Origin: Maribacter sp. MJ134
Lineage (GTDB): Bacteria; Bacteroidota; Bacteroidia; Flavobacteriales; Flavobacteriaceae
Assembly: GCF_003970695.1 (NCBI RefSeq)
Contig: NZ_CP034570.1
Coordinates: 1,364,001 to 1,428,000, forward strand
Direction of reading: 5' to 3'
Length of the DNA: 64,000 nucleotides
Positions 9,517 to 16,641 of the stretch are shown piece after piece. The translations under genes and the position numbers were made by a program. The notes beneath the pieces were generated by a model. That model ran no database searches, was not told the DNA's origin, and was given only the letters and a program-made list of their open reading frames with translations. Numbering within the stretch: the stretch's first letter is position 1; every line of letters begins with the position of its first letter.

Positions 9517-9578
9517 GGTTTTGTATTTTAGGTTATTTCGCTCAAATAAATTTGGCTCATGCCGTAAAATACAAAACC
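9517..9578. repeat. 14-bp perfect inverted repeat around a 34-bp loop
   Basis: GGTTTTGTATTTTA at 9517-9530 is exactly the reverse complement of TAAAATACAAAACC at 9565-9578. The loop contains a smaller dyad (TTATTT at 9533, AAATAA at 9545). The right arm overlaps the tRNA terminator stem, so the two structures exclude each other if both are transcribed. Confidence 0.6.
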
Positions 9579-9599
9579 CGAAACTTTCGTTTCGGGTTT
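9574..9599 (-). terminator. Terminator of tRNA-Ser
   Basis: A perfect 11-bp stem (AAACCCGAAAC with GTTTCGGGTTT, loop TTTC) is followed on the minus strand by a T-rich run (TTTTGTATTTTA). It lies directly downstream of the tRNA gene. Confidence 0.8.
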
Positions 9600-9605
9600 C
9601 TTTTG

Positions 9606-9690
9606 CGGAGAAAGAGGGATTCGAACCCCCGGAGGTGTGACCCTCAACAGTTTTCAAGACTGCCGCATTCGACCACTCTGCCATTTCTCC
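9606..9690 (-). tRNA. tRNA-Ser (anticodon UGA)
   Basis: The 85-nt minus-strand gene folds as a serine tRNA. The acceptor arm GGAGAAA pairs with TTTCTCC, with a G discriminator. The D-arm region is GGCAGAGUGG, the anticodon loop CUUGAAA carries UGA, the variable arm is long (class II), and the T-loop is GGUUCGAAUCC. CCA is not encoded; the following bases are CAA. UGA reads UCA and other UCN codons. A stem-loop terminator follows 6 bp downstream. Confidence 0.95.
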
Positions 9691-9857
9691 AAGTGTCTCA
9701 TCAGGTATTCCCTGAATGCGGGTGCAAATATAGAAAGCTTTTTCTATCTATTAAAGTCTTTTTGGTAAATAAATCTATAATTAAAACGAACTAAAGGGTA
9801 TATATTATTGCCTATTACATTTATCCTTGTTACTTTTTCCCAATACTAGCATAAAAC

Positions 9858-10865
9858 ATGGAAGTACCTTTGGTAAGTATACTCATCCCTTTTAAAAACA
9901 CCGCCCCTTTCCTGGAAGCTTGCCTAGATTCTATTATCTCACAGACCTTTACAAACTGGCAAGTCTTGGCGGTAAATGATAACTCTAGCGATATGAGTTT
10001 GGCTATTGTTCAAAAATATGCGAACAAAGATCCAAGAATAAAAGTTTTCAATACTAACGGACGGGGAATTATTGAAGCGCTCCGAACTGCCTATGATTAT
10101 AGCGAAGGAAAATTTATCACCAGAATGGACGCTGATGACCTAATGACACCAAAACGTTTGGAGCTTATGGTGGCCGATTTAGAACAATACGGAATGGGGC
10201 ATATTGCTATTGGACAGGTTAAATATTTTTCAGAAAAGGGTATTGGAGACGGTTATGAACGGTACGAAAAATGGTTAAACGCATTGACCGAAAAAGGCAC
10301 GAACTTCTCGGAACTGTATAAGGAATGTGTAATCCCCTCCCCGTGCTGGATGCTACATAAAGTTGATTTAGATGCCTGCGAAAGCTTTAAACCTGATGAT
10401 TATCCGGAAGATTATGATCTAACTTTTAGGTTTTATGAGCATGGGCTTAAAGTCATCCCTAGTAAACAGATATTACTTTTATGGAGGGATTATGATCATA
10501 GAACCTCTAGAACTAGCGAGCACTATGCACACAACTACTTTTTGGATATAAAGCTGCGCTATTTTGTTAAACTACATTATAATCCCAATGAAAATTTGGT
10601 TATTTGGGGCGCTGGAAATAAAGGAAAAACGATAGCGAAAAAATTAATTGAACGAAAAGTTCTCTTTCAATGGATATGTAATAATCCCAAAAAAATAGGA
10701 AAAGAAATTTACGGCAAAACACTTTTACCTATAAATTCCTTAGAAAAAATACCAAACTCCCAAAGTATTATCGCCGTTGCCAACGAAGAGGAACAAAAGC
10801 ATATACATGACTATTTTAATAAAAAGGGGAAAATCTCCATGAAAGATTATTTCTTTTTCTGTTAA
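9858..10865 (+). CDS. Family 2 glycosyltransferase with a C-terminal Rossmann-like domain
   Basis: This 335-aa protein starts with a GT-A glycosyltransferase (residues 4-230): PLVSILIPFKNTAPFLEACLDSI, the nucleotide-binding VNDNSSD, and the metal-binding DxD-type MDADD near residue 93. It transfers a sugar from a nucleotide donor, presumably to a cell-surface glycan at the cytoplasmic side of the membrane. Residues 245-330 form a second domain starting NLVIWGAGNKGKTIAKKLIE, a glycine-rich Rossmann-type turn like those in sugar-nucleotide-binding PglD-like domains. It stands alone, with no sugar genes adjoining; acceptor and donor are unknown. Confidence 0.85.
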   Translation: MEVPLVSILIPFKNTAPFLEACLDSIISQTFTNWQVLAVNDNSSDMSLAIVQKYANKDPRIKVFNTNGRGIIEALRTAYDYSEGKFITRMDADDLMTPKRLELMVADLEQYGMGHIAIGQVKYFSEKGIGDGYERYEKWLNALTEKGTNFSELYKECVIPSPCWMLHKVDLDACESFKPDDYPEDYDLTFRFYEHGLKVIPSKQILLLWRDYDHRTSRTSEHYAHNYFLDIKLRYFVKLHYNPNENLVIWGAGNKGKTIAKKLIERKVLFQWICNNPKKIGKEIYGKTLLPINSLEKIPNSQSIIAVANEEEQKHIHDYFNKKGKISMKDYFFFC

Positions 10866-10953
10866 ACCAACTTACATAAATTGAAACTTAGCAACGAGGT
10901 TCTTTTGGCGTTAAACAGTCTATTTTATTAAGAATCAACTTCTATATTTTAGT

Positions 10954-10961
10954 TATCTTTG
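10954..10961 (+). promoter_or_regulatory. -7 element for the BatA-domain operon
   Basis: TATCTTTG is a perfect TAnnTTTG box 18 bp before the ATG at 10979. No clear TTG -33 box is visible. It probably drives the four genes up to 15179. Confidence 0.6.
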
Positions 10962-10978
10962 AGCAATCAAAAACAGGA

Positions 10979-12892
10979 ATGCAGTTTAAACATCCAGAAT
11001 TTCTTTGGGCCCTTTTTCTACTACTCATCCCTATTTTTATTCATCTTTTTCAACTCCGGAGATTTAAGAGAACACCGTTTACCAACGTAAAACTACTGCA
11101 ACAAGTGGTCTCCAAATCCCGAAAAAGTAGCACCTTAAAAAAATGGCTGTTACTCTTTTCAAGGCTCGGCATCTTATCTGGTCTGGTCCTAGCATTTGCG
11201 CAGCCTTTTAGCGCTAATGAAAATGCGGTTAGGGAAAAGGAAAACGTTTTCTACTTGGATAATTCCTTTAGCATGCATGCCAGGACAGCGAATGCTACTT
11301 TATTCCAAAATACCGTTCAGGAATTTATACAACGTGTTCCAGAAGATGAAAAGTTTCATCTGTTCACTAACGATAACACGTTTTTGGATGTTGAAATAAG
11401 TGACCTTAAGAATGATCTGCTAGAAATGAAGCCCAGTGCCGAACAGTTGACCTTAAAGGAAGTTGTTCTAAAGGCAAAAACGCTTTATAGCCAAGATAAT
11501 AGCAAGCAGAGAAACACTATTATTATATCCGATTTTCAACAGCGTTTAGGCGACTTGCCCAATGATAGCAATGCCACGACAAATCTTTATTACATCAATC
11601 CACTTAAAGAAAAAGTAGAAAACATCACAATCGATTCCATTTATCTCAATCCCAATGAAAACGGTAGCTTGGATTTAACAGCGTTGGTCAGCTCAAATTA
11701 TAGCGTAGAGACCACGGCCGTGTCCCTGTATAATGGTAATAAATTAATTGCAAAAACGGCAGCCAATTTTGATACGAACAATAAGGCCAAGGTCTTGTTT
11801 TCGATTCCTTCAGATGAAGAGATAAACGGCAGGATAGTGCTTGCAGATAATGGGCTCACCTATGATAACGAATTTTACTTCAACATCAATGCCCCAGAGC
11901 AGATTAAGGTTTTAGACATTGGAACAACGCCCAACTATTTGAAAAGAATTTTTATCGCACCACAGTTTCAATACCAAAAGACAAACTTAAATCAACTAAA
12001 CTACGGAGCCCTGGAAACCTACAATCTTATTGTCCTTAATGAGCTTACGGAAATTCCATCCGGTCTTATAACGGCGTTACGTTCGTTCACTGACGATGGC
12101 GGAAGCTTGGCAATTATTCCTGCGCAAAAAATAGATTTGGCCGCATACAATCGGTTATTATCCTTCTATTTAAATACGACTTTTGATACTAAAATAAATC
12201 AAGAAGTAGCCATATCCAACATAACATTTGAACATCCCCTTTATTATAATGTATTCCAAAAAAACGTCTCCAATTTTCAATATCCTACCGTAAAAGCGTA
12301 CTACCCCATAAGGACGAATGCTACTGCGGCACTTTCATTGCAGAATAAGGCTCCTTTCTTGATAGGCAGGGATAATGTTTATATGTTTGCTGCCTCCTTA
12401 GAGGACACCAATTTTAAAAATTCCCCATTGATAGTCCCTACTTTTTACAATATAGGGGCCAACAGTCTAAAATCTTCGGAACTATACCATGTTATTGGTA
12501 AACGGACACAGGTAGATGTGCCCTACGTATTGAACAAAGACAACGTACTGAAATTGCTAGGTGAGGATTACGAGTTTATTCCCCAGCAAAGAGCTCTTCC
12601 TAAAAAGACACGATTGTTGTTTGATGATAATCCAACAAAAAGCGGTGTTTATCGAATACTGGACAATGACCAGGTTTTGCGCAATATAAGTTTCAATTAC
12701 GATAGAAAAGAAAGTGACTTGTCTTACCTAGAACTGGGTGCCGGGACTTCAACAATTGTAAGTAGTTCTATCACCGACTTTTTTGAAACCAGTCAAAAAG
12801 AAAATACCATAAACGAGTTTTGGAAATGGTTTGCTATTTTAGCATTATTGTTCGTTTTTATAGAAACCATTCTCCAAAGATTTTTAAAGTAA
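10979..12892 (+). CDS. BatA-domain (aerotolerance-type) membrane protein
   Basis: This 637-aa protein begins with the N-terminal double-transmembrane BatA domain (FKHPEFLWALFLLLIPIFIHLFQLRRF, then LLFSRLGILSGLVLAFAQPF) that is almost specific to Bacteroidota. A von Willebrand A-like region follows (ENVFYLDNSFSMHA near residue 90; DxS part of the metal site), then a long periplasmic-type region and a C-terminal membrane helix (FWKWFAILALLFVFIETIL). Bat proteins were named for aerotolerance in Bacteroides, but the role of single long members is not established. The pseudo-dihydroorotase gene follows after 27 bp, and this pairing suggests an operon. Confidence 0.85.
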   Translation: MQFKHPEFLWALFLLLIPIFIHLFQLRRFKRTPFTNVKLLQQVVSKSRKSSTLKKWLLLFSRLGILSGLVLAFAQPFSANENAVREKENVFYLDNSFSMHARTANATLFQNTVQEFIQRVPEDEKFHLFTNDNTFLDVEISDLKNDLLEMKPSAEQLTLKEVVLKAKTLYSQDNSKQRNTIIISDFQQRLGDLPNDSNATTNLYYINPLKEKVENITIDSIYLNPNENGSLDLTALVSSNYSVETTAVSLYNGNKLIAKTAANFDTNNKAKVLFSIPSDEEINGRIVLADNGLTYDNEFYFNINAPEQIKVLDIGTTPNYLKRIFIAPQFQYQKTNLNQLNYGALETYNLIVLNELTEIPSGLITALRSFTDDGGSLAIIPAQKIDLAAYNRLLSFYLNTTFDTKINQEVAISNITFEHPLYYNVFQKNVSNFQYPTVKAYYPIRTNATAALSLQNKAPFLIGRDNVYMFAASLEDTNFKNSPLIVPTFYNIGANSLKSSELYHVIGKRTQVDVPYVLNKDNVLKLLGEDYEFIPQQRALPKKTRLLFDDNPTKSGVYRILDNDQVLRNISFNYDRKESDLSYLELGAGTSTIVSSSITDFFETSQKENTINEFWKWFAILALLFVFIETILQRFLK

Positions 12893-12919
12893 CTTCAAAA
12901 TGAACGAGCAACTAAGCGC

Positions 12920-14179
12920 ATGAACGTACTCATAAAATCGGCAAAGATTATAAATCCCGGTACAAAGGATATCCACCTTAAGAAAAGGGATATTTTAATT
13001 ACCAATGGCGTTATACAAAAGATTGCTTCACGGATTGACCCTCCTACAAAAACAAAGGTAGTATCCTATAAAAATCTGCACGTATCATTAGGGTGGTTTG
13101 ATAGTAGTGTGAGCTTTGGTGAGCCTGGCCATGAAGAGAGAGAGACCATAGTTAATGGTCTGAAGACCGCCGCTAGTAGCGGTTTTACGGATATTATACT
13201 GAACCCCACAGGTAATCCTGTTCCAGACAGTAGTTCGGACATTATATTCCTCAAAAATGCTGCGAAGGACGCCCTAACCAGATTGCATCCTTTGGGAAAC
13301 CTTACCGTGAAAGGCGAAGGTGAAGTCTTAGCGGAGTTGTACGATATGAAGAACGCCGGTGCTGTTGGATTTTACGACTATAAAGCGGCTGTTTCAAACC
13401 CAAATTTGCTAAAAATTGCCTTGCAATACGCGCAAAATTTTAACGGAATCGTATGCTCTTTTCCGTTAGATAAAAAAATTGCAGGAAAAGGAATCGTTAA
13501 CGAAGGGATTACCAGTACAAAGTTGGGTCTAAAAGGCATACCTGCCTTGGCAGAAGAACTTCAGATAGTACGAGATTTGTTCATACTCGAGTATACGGGA
13601 GGCAAACTTCACATACCGACCGTTAGCACAGAAAATTCAGTTAAGCTTATCGCATCGGCCAAGAAAAAAGGATTGAACGTGACCTGCAGCGTCGCCATCC
13701 ATAATCTATTGTTCAAGGATGATAGTTTAATAGATTTTGATACGGATTATAAGGTAATGCCGCCCTTAAGAACAAAAGGAGATAGAAACGCTTTATTGAA
13801 AGGGGTAAAGAATGGTACTATCGATTTTGTGACATCGGACCATACGCCATTGAACATAGAACTAAAACAGGTAGAATTTGACAATGCCGCTTTCGGCACC
13901 ATTGGCCTAGAAAGCTTTTTTGGTTCCTTGCGTACGTTATTTGAACTAGAAGAAGTGATAAAAATTCTTACCAAAGGTCGTTCAGTATTTGGTTTGGACA
14001 CTCCGGAACTCAAGGAAGGTGCTTTGGCTTGCTTAACTCTTTTTGAACCGGATACCGAATACGAATTTTCTAAGGACCTTATTATGAGCTCCTCAAAGAA
14101 TAGCATGTTCTTAGGTAAATCAATAAAAGGAAAAGTATTGGGATCTATGGTTGAAGATGCTTTGACATTAAATTTTTAA
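12920..14179 (+). CDS. Dihydroorotase homologue lacking catalytic metal ligands
   Basis: This 419-aa protein has the length and layout of a type I dihydroorotase (amidohydrolase barrel). The usual metal motif DLHVHLREPG is here FDSSVSFGEPGHEE (residues ~59-72), so both histidines are gone. The later histidine in HVSTxxSV is replaced: LHIPTVSTENSVKLI. The third region reads VAIHNLLF and the final aspartate survives in VTSDHTPLN. It therefore probably cannot hydrolyse dihydroorotate. Non-catalytic dihydroorotase homologues are known as structural partners of aspartate transcarbamoylase in some bacteria. An active pyrC should exist elsewhere. It lies 27 bp after the BatA-domain gene and 1 bp before the next gene. 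Confidence 0.88.
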   Translation: MNVLIKSAKIINPGTKDIHLKKRDILITNGVIQKIASRIDPPTKTKVVSYKNLHVSLGWFDSSVSFGEPGHEERETIVNGLKTAASSGFTDIILNPTGNPVPDSSSDIIFLKNAAKDALTRLHPLGNLTVKGEGEVLAELYDMKNAGAVGFYDYKAAVSNPNLLKIALQYAQNFNGIVCSFPLDKKIAGKGIVNEGITSTKLGLKGIPALAEELQIVRDLFILEYTGGKLHIPTVSTENSVKLIASAKKKGLNVTCSVAIHNLLFKDDSLIDFDTDYKVMPPLRTKGDRNALLKGVKNGTIDFVTSDHTPLNIELKQVEFDNAAFGTIGLESFFGSLRTLFELEEVIKILTKGRSVFGLDTPELKEGALACLTLFEPDTEYEFSKDLIMSSSKNSMFLGKSIKGKVLGSMVEDALTLNF

Positions 14180-14180
14180 T

Positions 14181-14510
14181 ATGGCTGATTCAAAAAAAGT
14201 CGAAGGAAAAACTACGGCCATCGTAGCATACCTAACCATAGTGGGTGCATTAATTGCTCTATCCATGAATTCGGAACCAAAGCATGATTTTGCAAGGTTT
14301 CATACGAGGCAAGCCTTTGGGTTGCATTTGCTTTTTATTGCTTTTGGTATTCTCTCCAATAATTGGGGAAACTTATATTCCTTCTTTGGCTTATTTCTTT
14401 GCTATTCCATTCTATGGGTATACGGCTTTAGCGGTGTCCTCAGCAATAAAAAATTGGAAGTACCCGTTTTAGGCCCCTATTTTCAGAAATGGTTTACATT
14501 TATACAGTAA
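14181..14510 (+). CDS. Small integral membrane protein, DUF4870/Tic20-like
   Basis: This 109-aa protein has a charged start (MADSKKVEGKTTAIVAYL) and three hydrophobic segments (about 12-30, 46-60, 64-86). The pattern KTTAIVAYLTIVG followed by FARFHTRQAFGLHLL is the conserved feature of small DUF4870-like membrane proteins (AxLxY at the start, FHxxQ in the middle). No catalytic residues are evident and the function is unknown. It starts 1 bp after the pseudo-dihydroorotase stop and is followed after 9 bp by the esterase, so it is certainly in the same operon. Confidence 0.75.
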   Translation: MADSKKVEGKTTAIVAYLTIVGALIALSMNSEPKHDFARFHTRQAFGLHLLFIAFGILSNNWGNLYSFFGLFLCYSILWVYGFSGVLSNKKLEVPVLGPYFQKWFTFIQ

Positions 14511-14519
14511 TACAATAAG

Positions 14520-15179
14520 ATGACAACAGCTCCCCTATCTTTAGAACACATCATTAGACCCTCCTCTTTAAAAAGTGAAAAGGCTCCGGTTCTTTTTTTA
14601 TTACATGGGTATGGAAGTAATGAAGAAGACCTTTTTTCTTTTGCGGAAGAACTGCCTACCGAATTGTGTATTATTTCAGTTAGGGCACCATATACATTAC
14701 AACCCTTTGGTTATGCGTGGTATGCCATAAATTTTGATGCCCAAAACGGAAAATGGAGCGATGACGAACAGGCCATTGCCTCTAGGGATAAAATACTTGC
14801 CTTTGTAGAAGAGGCCTGTAAGACCTATAATCTAGATACACACAATGTTTCCTTATTAGGTTTTAGTCAAGGAACTATTCTAAGCTACGCCGTAGCCCTC
14901 TCCTACCCGAAAAAAATTAAAAACGTAATTGCCCTGAGTGGCTATATCAACGAAGGAATTCTAACAGAAGATTATCAAAGCAAAGACCATTCGGGCTTAC
15001 AGATTTACGCCTCTCACGGTCAAGTAGACCAAGTAATACCAATAGCATGGGCTCAGAAGGCACCAGATGTTCTATCTCAATTAGAAATACCACATGTTTT
15101 TGAAGAATTCCCAACAGGACATGGAGTAGCACCACAAAATTTCTATTCCTTTAAAAGTTGGCTAGAAAAAAAGCTCTAA
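14520..15179 (+). CDS. Alpha/beta-hydrolase, phospholipase/carboxylesterase family
   Basis: This 219-aa cytoplasmic esterase has no signal peptide. The oxyanion-hole LFLLHGYGSNEEDL, the nucleophile elbow GFSQG (Ser near residue 117), an aspartate in HGQVDQVIP and a histidine in TGHGVAP form a complete catalytic triad of the Abhydrolase_2 family. Such enzymes hydrolyse short-chain acyl or lysophospholipid esters; the natural substrate is unknown. It is the last gene of the BatA-domain operon. Its stop overlaps the stop of the convergent 15176-15670 gene by 4 bp, so no separate terminator fits between them. Confidence 0.87.
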   Translation: MTTAPLSLEHIIRPSSLKSEKAPVLFLLHGYGSNEEDLFSFAEELPTELCIISVRAPYTLQPFGYAWYAINFDAQNGKWSDDEQAIASRDKILAFVEEACKTYNLDTHNVSLLGFSQGTILSYAVALSYPKKIKNVIALSGYINEGILTEDYQSKDHSGLQIYASHGQVDQVIPIAWAQKAPDVLSQLEIPHVFEEFPTGHGVAPQNFYSFKSWLEKKL

Positions 15180-15670
15180 TTACTTTTTGTATATAGCAAA
15201 TGGTCCATTAGCGTAAAATCAACTCCCAAATCATCTTTTAGTTCGTATTTAATAAGAAGTTCACCCCAGTATTTTCCATCGGAAAAATCGGTCAATATCC
15301 ATTTGTGGTTCAACACTTTTATTTTATTGATTTTAAAATCGCTTTGCATACCGGCATAAGGAATTAAAGGATTATCTCCGGCAGACTCGTTCGTTTCCAA
15401 CAATTTATCGGCAATATATCCAGCGGGATTTTCAAGCTCTAGATGTTCATAGTATGCCAGCGCATCATCATTGTTTTCCAAAGAAAAGTATTGCATCTCT
15501 AAAACACGCAGTTCTGACTGCTGAATGGAATCCTTTAAACCCACAACCTCTTGTTTAAATTTTTCGATGCTCGTATTGTTGGCATCCGCCATTTTACCAC
15601 TACTTACGAATAGGTAGAGGCATATAAGTGATACAAAAATAAATAGGTAAAGAAAAATTTTACTTTTCAT
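15176..15670 (-). CDS. Membrane-anchored coiled-coil protein of unknown function
   Basis: This 164-aa protein has one N-terminal membrane segment (IFLYLFIFVSLICLYLFV), then a short coiled coil (about 32-62, SIEKFKQEVVGLKDSIQQSELRV split by heptads), then a globular acidic region ending in a beta-rich part (ILTDFSDGKYWGELLIKYEL). It is probably anchored in the inner membrane facing the periplasm. I recognise no catalytic motif. It lies 3 bp downstream of the MBL hydrolase gene on the same strand, which points to co-expression. Confidence 0.75.
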   Translation of the reverse strand: MKSKIFLYLFIFVSLICLYLFVSSGKMADANNTSIEKFKQEVVGLKDSIQQSELRVLEMQYFSLENNDDALAYYEHLELENPAGYIADKLLETNESAGDNPLIPYAGMQSDFKINKIKVLNHKWILTDFSDGKYWGELLIKYELKDDLGVDFTLMDHLLYTKSN

Positions 15671-15673
15671 AAA

Positions 15674-16450
15674 TTATAGTTCAATAGTGAGATTATCATA
15701 AGCTAAATGTACATTTTCAGGAAGATTTTTTTCTACCTCCGCATGGAAACCCAAAAGATGGCTAATATGTGTAAAGTATGCCTTCTCTGGCTTTACTTTG
15801 TTTACAAAATCCAGGGCTTCCTCTAAGTTAAAATGAGATTGATGTGCCTCTATCCGCAGTGCATTGACCACTAAAACTTTTGAGCCAATAATTTTATCCA
15901 TTTCCTTTTTCTCCATGGATTTTACATCCGTGAGATAGGTAAAATCCCCTATACGATACCCAAAAATCTTCAATCTATTATGTAACGCTTGTATAGGAGT
16001 TACCGTCATTCCACCAAGTTCAAAAGTGCTGTTTTTCTTAACGATGTTCACCGTTACTGCCGGTGCACCGGGGTATCTTTCTTTTTTATTAAAAATATAA
16101 TCAAAACGACGTTTTAAGGCTTTCACCACGCGTTTACGGGCATAAATAGGAATGTCTCCCTGCCTAAAAAAGAATGGTCTAATATCATCTATACCAGCCG
16201 TATGGTCGGAGTGTTCATGGGTGAACAAAATACCGTCTAGTTTGGAAACATTATGGGTAAGCATCTGTTGTCTAAAATCTGGTCCACAATCAATAGTGAA
16301 ATTATAGGTGTCCCATGAAAGTAAAACGGATACCCTAAGTCTTTTATCTTTAGGGTCATTACTTAAGCAAACAGGGTGTTTACTCCCGATTATAGGAATA
16401 CCCTGCGAAGTTCCGGTACCTAAAAAAGTGATTTTAAGTGTCTCGTTCAT
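15674..16450 (-). CDS. MBL-fold metal-dependent hydrolase, PhnP/RNase Z-like
   Basis: This 258-aa metallo-beta-lactamase-fold enzyme carries FLGTGTSQGIPIIG at the start, like PhnP and RNase Z. The metal motif is FTHEHSDHTAGIDD near residues 75-88, with further ligands in FTIDCGPDFRQQ and a late FTHISH. These proteins are phosphodiesterases acting on cyclic phosphates or RNA ends; PhnP-like activity is the best guess. A TTG start 9 bp upstream is possible, but the ATG at 16450 gives the standard family N-terminus. No signal peptide is present, so it is cytoplasmic. Confidence 0.85.
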   Translation of the reverse strand: MNETLKITFLGTGTSQGIPIIGSKHPVCLSNDPKDKRLRVSVLLSWDTYNFTIDCGPDFRQQMLTHNVSKLDGILFTHEHSDHTAGIDDIRPFFFRQGDIPIYARKRVVKALKRRFDYIFNKKERYPGAPAVTVNIVKKNSTFELGGMTVTPIQALHNRLKIFGYRIGDFTYLTDVKSMEKKEMDKIIGSKVLVVNALRIEAHQSHFNLEEALDFVNKVKPEKAYFTHISHLLGFHAEVEKNLPENVHLAYDNLTIEL

Positions 16451-16611
16451 CCAAAACAAAGTTAAGTTATATTTGATTATGAGCTACCAAGAATAAATCA
16501 AAGCATTAGACGTTTTATAACAGTAATCCCAAGAATATAAAACAAAGGACAGACCCTTAAAACTAATTGCAAATTTTCTTATGGTTTAGGCTGTAGGTAG
16601 TTTGTTCTTTT

Positions 16612-16619
16612 TAACTTTG
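16612..16619 (+). promoter_or_regulatory. -7 element upstream of the 486-aa conserved gene
   Basis: TAACTTTG fits TAnnTTTG and lies 23 bp before the ATG at 16642. No convincing -33 TTG is at the usual distance. Confidence 0.55.
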
Positions 16620-16641
16620 TTAAAAGCAAATTCATAAAATA

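Larger units (their letters stand above)
9363..9599. repeat. Series of three related degenerate hairpins in a gene-free region
   Basis: The gene-free stretch 9277-9605 holds two imperfect direct copies of about 50 bp (near 9363-9412 and 9470-9522), each centred on CCAAAGCTACG followed by CTTGG or TTTGG. They are followed by the tRNA terminator hairpin. All three units have the same plan, AAACC, pyrimidine/purine-rich arm, short loop, then GGTTT, so each can fold on itself. No protein is supported here. They could be decayed copies of the terminator or the remains of a structured RNA. Confidence 0.6.

Noticed and set aside
9363..9522. Possible CRISPR array
   Set aside because: Only two imperfect copies of the repeat, no constant spacer length, no cas genes nearby.
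9417..9794. 125-aa plus-strand open reading frame
   Set aside because: It runs through the tRNA-Ser gene on the opposite strand and the hairpin repeats, and its composition is not protein-like. It is a chance frame.
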